64,000 nucleotides of DNA from positions 83,973,705-84,037,704 of the forward strand of contig CM063499.1 of assembly GCA_032207245.1 (NCBI GenBank). Direction: 5' to 3'. Made by a program: the position numbers and the translations under genes. This DNA comes from Pardosa pseudoannulata. Lineage: Eukaryota; Arthropoda; Arachnida; Araneae; Lycosidae. This document shows, piece by piece, positions 58,430-64,000 of the stretch (position 1 is its first letter; the number at the start of each line of letters is the position of its first letter). Under the pieces are notes generated by a model, which saw nothing but the letters and a program-made list of their open reading frames with translations, had not been told where the DNA came from and made no database searches.

Positions 58430-58652
58430 GTTTACGCAGAGTGGCCCGCGAGGTCTCCTGCTGAATTCAGCTTTTTGGTTTTTCACAAATTTAAATGATA
58501 AAGCGACGTCACGAACCACTTTAATGCACTTGCTTTTCATTTCCTCGCTTACGATAGCCAATAAGCAACCAAACTGTTGTCCGTCCGTTTAAAAAGAAAG
58601 CGGGATTTGTCGAGAGTTGAGATGTGCTGTGCTGAATGACACTGCCTTGGAG
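58430..58652 (+). promoter_or_regulatory. Promoter-like segment and possible first exon
   Basis: Locally GC- and CpG-richer than its surroundings (GTGGCCCGCGAGGTCTCC). It holds a CRE-like CGACGTCACG near 58503, a CCAAT box in AGCCAATAAGC near 58557, a TTTAAAAAG near 58589, and then CTTGGAG|GTAAGTAAG, a strong 5' splice donor at 58652/58653. The ATG near 58621 opens only five codons, so an exon here would be non-coding. The downstream gene is not identified in the window. Confidence 0.35.
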
Positions 58653-58877
58653 GTAAGTAAGGAAAATAATAGTAAGTAGCAAACGTTTTTCAAAGTTCTA
58701 TCGAAAATAATATTCGTCTCCCTAGATGCTTGCAGCGAGACTAGAATATAACCTTTTTAATGGTGCCATACATTGAATATGATACACTAATAAAAACAAT
58801 AGTTACATATAATAAGATCTGAATTTCAAGACTAAAATATCGCCTTCTAATTACATAAAATTTGATCTTGCTCTTCT
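58653..58877. other. Spacer before TIR element
   Basis: AT-rich sequence, possibly intronic if the donor at 58653 is used. Nothing else is recognised. Confidence 0.4.
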
Positions 58878-59950
58878 CACCGCGTTTACACGAGTCAAGT
58901 ATCGCTCAAGCAAGTCAATCAAGTTGACTTGAAAGTACTACTTGACTCGTGTAAACGGTTCTGGTCAAGTCAAGTACCTACTTGAGTCAAGTACTGAGGC
59001 ACGTCAAGTAGTTCTTCACGGTGGACAAGTAACTTGACTCAAATGAATCAAGTAAAGTAACCACTGATGTGTAAATCCTGTATCATTTCGATATTGGTAG
59101 CAGTCGTTTGTTTTTAGATGCATAAAATAATATAAAATGAAATATTACTTATTTTTAACTGTTAAGTGGAAGAATTAAAAAAAATACAGGAATACTGATA
59201 AATATTCACAGAGATTATTACATAATTTATCATAAAATTTAGTTTCAAAAAAGGGAATATTAGAATGATTCTAATGTGCGTATGTAATTAATTTGAAACA
59301 GGAATTGAAACATAGCTTTATATTGCATATTTTGCATGTTTATTATTATTACTATTTGTTTATTTTGTCGAACTTTGTTTATTTAAATGTCTAAAGATTC
59401 TAAAAAACATGTACATCTCCGAAAATTTTCCTTACATTTATAATTTAAAAAAATTTTCCTAAAAAAATTAACTAATTTACTATATCAAATATTTTAAAAC
59501 AACAAATTTAAACAATAATGCATTCTAAGTACTCTAAATTCATAACATCAGCTTGATTAATTTGTTATACACACACATCACTAAATTCGTAGTATAAATT
59601 TTACACCAGAAGAGTGAGTATTCAAATAAAGTTAAAATAGTATGTGAAAATTGCATTTTAAATTCTATAAATACCAAATTAATTTTAAAAAATAGAAATT
59701 AGATACTCTCAAAACTGTATAAAATTTCCTTATATCATTACAGAATATTTTCGCAAAAATTTGAAATCGCGAAAATATTCTGTTAATAGTCTGCAATAGT
59801 TCTTGTTTAGAGGCAAGTTACTTGACTCGCAACTTGACTACGTGTAAATGCATGCATTCAAGCTGTAGGTGACTCAAGTAAACTAAGAAAAACTACGCAT
59901 GCGCGGAGCTACTTGACTTGATCGTCTACTTGACTCGTGTAAACGCGGTG
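58878..59950. mobile_element. ~1.07 kb TIR element with CAAGTA/CTTGACT clusters
   Basis: A perfect ~24 bp terminal inverted repeat, CACCGCGTTTACACGAGTCA plus AGTA, is mirrored at the right end and flanked by TCT on both sides (58875-58877, 59951-59953). Each end, over about 120-170 bp, is packed with CAAGT and ACTTG motifs in both orientations. The AT-rich middle has no transposase. It is a non-autonomous DNA element; a 3-bp duplication fits PIF/Harbinger-like elements, though TCT is not their usual TWA. Confidence 0.8.
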
Positions 59951-60018
59951 TCTATTCCGCAATTCAGTATCAGCAAAATTAGAAACTCACTAAAAGGGAA
60001 GTTAGAACAAATCATATA

Positions 60019-60571
60019 CAGGGTGTCTCAAAACTGTTTGATTCCCCGTTAAAAACTGCTCAAAGAAGTAAAAAGCTGTAGTAGTGTCCATAGTTTATTA
60101 GAAAAATACGAAAAAAAGTATGACGTCACTGTCGGTGCAAGAAAAAACACTTTATTGGACATATCAACAACAGTATTTGTATATCTCTCCAGGCGATAAT
60201 GTTTAAACGCCACGGAATGTCGTTAAGCCGCCGTTGAACTGGTATTTAAACAGTTGCATCTTGCAGCTATCGGTAGTCTTCGTACGGTGGTCACGTATTC
60301 CGTTCTTGACTAATGCGACATGTACGGCCGATGTAATGGAAATGCCTTACGAACTGTTAGGGAACATCTGCTTTAAATTCTGTACATACTGTTGTTGATA
60401 TGTTCAATAAAGTGTTTTTTCTTGCACCGGCAGTGACGTCATGCTTTGTTTTTCGTATTTTTCGCGTAAACTATGGATTGTACAGAAACGCTTCTTTGAA
60501 CAGTTTTTATGCGCACCCAACGAGAAATCGAGCTGTGCAGAGTTTATGCGGTTGTTTTGGGACACCTTGTG
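60019..60571. mobile_element. ~553 bp foldback MITE, mariner-like ends
   Basis: The left end CAGGGTGTCTCAAAAC and right end ...TTTTGGGACACCTTGTG are inverted, and TA flanks both (60017-60018, 60572-60573). The inverted similarity runs for roughly 170-190 bp, including TGACGTCACTG and GGTGCAAGAAAAAACACTTT in the left arm with their complements in the right. TA targets and CAGGGTGTC ends suggest Tc1/mariner. The frame 60400-60669 is a by-product of the right arm. Confidence 0.75.
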
Positions 60572-62150
60572 TATTTAATTTGGACAACCTGGGGATGCAA
60601 ATCAGGCAAACAGAAAACAACACAAAAAGTTTACGAGAACATTCTTTGCTTATATCGTGGTATTTGTAAAATTCTCTTTTGTTCTTAGAAAGAACGTATT
60701 GAATGTTTGTTCTATTTTTGGATTTGCCATAAATGTCCTCATTTCTAAAAGCTTATAATGCATGGGCAAATTTAGGGTTTTTCCTAGGAGTCCAGATCTA
60801 TAATTGATATAATACCTTTAACAATGGATTTAAATTATATTATCACTTATCTTTGACAATTTTCAATTTTCAGTTCTATTTCACCCTATCAGGAAATGCG
60901 TACTGGCAGAGGATGGCTTCGAAAGCGATTTTTCACCAAACATCAAACACATCAGATGCGGTACTAATATGCGCAGTGAACTCTATGGATGCATCGACGC
61001 TCTCCGTGGTGGCCCAACGTGTGCCACCATTGGGATTCAGTGGTGACATTGGTGGCCCAATGTGTGGATGAAACCCGTGAAGGTCGCCAGCAGGGCTAAT
61101 ACTGCAGTAGTGAACCATTGACTTCTGCCATCATCGACCTCGATAAGTCCTACCCCCTCCACACACTGGTAATGGCTTTCAGTGGACCATAGTGGCCTGA
61201 AATCAATGGTATAGCGATTTAAGTGCAAGAGACATAAACAATAACATTTCTACGTTACTCTAAAGGAAAGCCAACAGTTGAAAACTTCAAATGGCGAAAA
61301 AAAATTTTTACCGACTAAATGCCTCTATTTCATTTACCTGTTTCACCGTACACCCAACCGAAAGGCCAATTACCAATTTGTGGAAAACGGAGATCGAACG
61401 CTTCGGTGCTAGACGGGGGTGTCGTGAATTACTTTTAACGACTCACGAGCAGGATCCGACTAAGATACTTTTGTGCCCAGGGCACAATCCAATTTTTGTG
61501 CTCTCCACCCTCATGCAAATTTATAGCGATAAGTTATTATCATCATTAACCCTGCGAGTGGATACACCAGGGAAAAAAAGTCTCCAAAAAATACGCTAAA
61601 GCTTTATTGTGTCAGTAACCAAAGTGTTCTATGATTTTTTACTTCACCCTTTGCCCCACCCTCGTTATTGTCCCTTTACTTCCGATTATAAATAGATATA
61701 TAAATAGACATTATTGATTGTTAATTTTTAATACACATAAAGCTGGTCAATTCTCGATGATCATCACATAAGAAATAATGTATTCTAAAAGTACGAATAA
61801 AAAAATTTTTTTTGAGAATTATTTATAATTTTTTACTAAAGTCATCCAAGATATTTCAGTGGTGCAATTAGAGATATATATGTTACCGCAAACGAAATAC
61901 TTCGAAATAGAGATTGACAAGGCCATGTGAAGCTATTAGCTTCTTTGTTCCTCAGAGAGTAGGGGTGCATCCCTCAATAAATGTCAGTCAAAGAGGGGTG
62001 AAGTTCCTAAACAATCGACCTGACCCTCCTACCTCACAACTTCATGGGGGAAAACACTGTCAGAAATGTACAATACATCTATTTTTGGAACGTTTTTGGA
62101 GGTCGAAAATTGTCTAAGACAACTGACGGAATTGTACGTGCAAACCGCTT
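60572..62150. other. Single-copy sequence, no gene supported
   Basis: Includes a GC-richer patch at about 60890-61200 with direct and inverted GGTGGCCCAA motifs. Two short open frames (60853-61071 and 61291-61599) have no recognised domain. An acceptor-like TTTCAATTTTCAG at about 60873 precedes the first. They could be exon or repeat fragments. Confidence 0.4.
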
Positions 62151-64000
62151 GGAGGGTTAAAGTCATATAAAAATTATAACATTGAATTATCAAACAGATT
62201 TAAGAAATTAGCATTAGAGTAATATTCAAGATCAAAAACACCAAATTTTCAGTTTACGTAATCATAATTATTTCTCTTTAGCCATGCTAAAAATTAAGGA
62301 CTTTTAAGGACCTAGAGGGACCCACTTTTTTATTTTCTACCCTGTCATAGTCACAAATTCTGAATTCTGGTGCAGAAAATAGATATTAATAATAGAATTA
62401 AAAATAATTTAAATTGATGAGATGATTTAAGGGTTTATAGTTGTACGTTGCTTATAATCTCTCTTATAAATATGCAATAACCCATAAGATAAAAAGAGCA
62501 TCAGGTTAGTCGAGGGAATTAATTATCAGGTAAATAACAGTAAAAATAAATAAGGTAAATAAGAAACAGTAGAGTTCATGACAAACACAATTACCTCGTA
62601 CAACAATTTATTAAAACTTAACGAATAGGGAATTGTGCATGTGGATTAAAAATGATACTGAAGAAGTTCAAATGAACGAGATATCACGAGGGAAATGAAA
62701 TTACTACAGTGACATTTACATAAAATTCAACTGTTATCCCCTATATAATAATAGCCTAAGGTGTCTGTCGGCAAATTTTTGAAGCGGTTGTACCTGGAAT
62801 GGATTCCTCGGCTAAGGGCAGGCGATTAAATTTATCAATTTATTCACGTAATAAATAGGTAAAAATAACATTTTTTTTCTAGCATTATGACGTCATTCCT
62901 TTAACCATCTCATATAATCATTTCTTGTTTTAAATTATTTAAATATCGCGTGCATTATTTTCATACGTTTTATCGCTGAACTTACATATTAAGCAAATAA
63001 TTTTCTTTTATATTTGACTTAAATAATAGATTAAGTATATAAGTGATAATTTTAAATTCAATCATCGATTATTTTTTGTTGTAATGAAAATTTTTATCAT
63101 CGGTATTAACAATAAATTCTTTTCATATAAGTCGAGGACTACTAAATATCTAACTTTTAATTTATATATATTTGGAAATTAAGAAGTTTGTTTGTTTGTT
63201 ATACATAACCACATGGTTTGACTAAATGAATTCCATGTGATTCTAAACTGCATTACAGGATCGGGAGACTCTAGAGGAGTATGAGGATAAATAAATTATT
63301 GAGAGTGAACCAGATAGTTCTCAGCCAAAAAACAAACCATTTTATTACCTGCCTCATTGGGTACTTAACAGTTCTGGAATATTAAAAATTTTACTGATCC
63401 CGTCATATGATGGGCTATATGCTAGTCCACAAAATAATATCAAAGATATTGATTGAAATTCATCGGGACTGAATATTTAGCAGGTAAAATTTAAGCACAG
63501 AAATGTATATCAACTACTGCACATTATAATAACCACATTATAAAATGATAAACAAAAGTAAAAAATTATAAATTTCACCAAGAGATGAATACAAGAAGAT
63601 ATGCATACAAAAAGCATTAACTAAAGCAGTAGTAATATACAGCGGACATAAGAAAAAAAAGTCATCAAGTAAGCAGCAATATATAACAATTAGGGCATTA
63701 GTAAATTGGTACAATTAGTAAATTTTCGTGCCCAGGGCACGTACCCCAAGTGCCCATGTGATGATCAGGCCCTGTTCATGAGTCAAATTGATAAACAGTA
63801 CAGGATAAAAGTCGTGTCCCCATAAAGTGAAACAGCAAGTCCGCAGTGAAACTTAACTTTTATTTAAGATCTAAGAAAACAACGTGCTACTCTGGCAAGA
63901 GCAGATAAATGAGTGGTGAATGAAAGAATATTCCGGAAGAACTGGCAGTAAGGAACCGCAATATTACGTGGAAAAATAGAAAGCGAATTTCCTAGCCATT
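62151..64000. other. Intergenic sequence, no gene seen
   Basis: AT-rich. The only notable point is 63728-63776, where the - strand reads CAGGGCCTGATCATCACATG, then GGCACTTGGGG, then the palindrome GTGCCCTGGGCAC. It resembles one end of a DNA transposon without a visible partner. A related GTGCCCAGGGCAC palindrome lies at about 61477-61489. Confidence 0.4.

Noticed and set aside
60400..60669. 89-residue open frame
   Set aside because: It lies mostly in the right arm of the foldback MITE, with no domain or codon signal.
61291..61599. 102-residue open frame
   Set aside because: It has no recognisable domain, no clear splice context and no paralogue. It was left as unsupported rather than called a gene.
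63728..63776. Possible transposon terminus CAGGGCCTGATCATCACATG on the - strand
   Set aside because: No matching inverted end or target duplication was found in the window, so it is mentioned only in the region description.

Overview
The window looks like AT-rich arthropod nuclear DNA, most likely from a spider. This is inferred from C2H2 zinc-finger paralogues on a 28-residue repeat, jockey-type LINEs, a tRNA-derived SINE, many TIR elements and long TA/GA tracts. No species can be named from sequence alone. It contains no operons, CRISPR arrays or complete RNA genes.

The backbone is a tandem array of one C2H2 zinc-finger (ZNF) gene, all on the + strand. Copy A (ATG 4799) has 8 fingers and copy C (ATG 39563) has 18; both are open. 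Copy B (ATG 27576, 16 fingers) and copy D (ATG 51073, 11 fingers) each carry a +1 frameshift. A 3' remnant, copy E, lies at 24001-24147. B, C and D start about 12 kb and 11.5 kb apart. Each full copy has the same layout: a 5' flank, a conserved ~220 bp block bounded by splice signals, a ~2 kb intron-like stretch, a single zinc-finger exon starting MDKST, a shared TGA, about 0.5-0.6 kb of decayed fingers, and a conserved AATAAA. Proteins of this kind normally act in the nucleus as sequence-specific DNA binders. No ZAD, BTB, KRAB or SCAN domain is visible.

The array has two tiers. A and D share one 3' flank (6961-16812 and 53674-58393), while B and C share another that runs into the next unit. 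A+flank and B-C-D+flank therefore look like the ends of two duplicated arrays, or two haplotypes placed in series. A SINE (present in B, C, D; empty site in A) and a MITE (present in A and C; empty site in D) give conflicting histories, which points to conversion or unequal exchange.

16.8-24 kb between the two array ends is a transposon zone. It holds two decayed SINEs, a LINE 3' tail, two monomer-like repeats, and a jockey-type LINE with a complete ORF1 and an ORF2 whose RT motif C is damaged. The LINE runs into a gap of exactly 100 N (23901-24000). Copy A's flank carries a 5.5 kb composite insertion (10329-15800) that is cleanly empty in D. Unit C carries a 1.9 kb insertion with a piggyBac transposase relic.

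Beyond 58393 the sequence is single-copy within the window. It has a promoter-like segment with CRE, CCAAT and a strong splice donor, two TIR elements (58878-59950 and 60019-60571), and a final stretch without a convincing gene.
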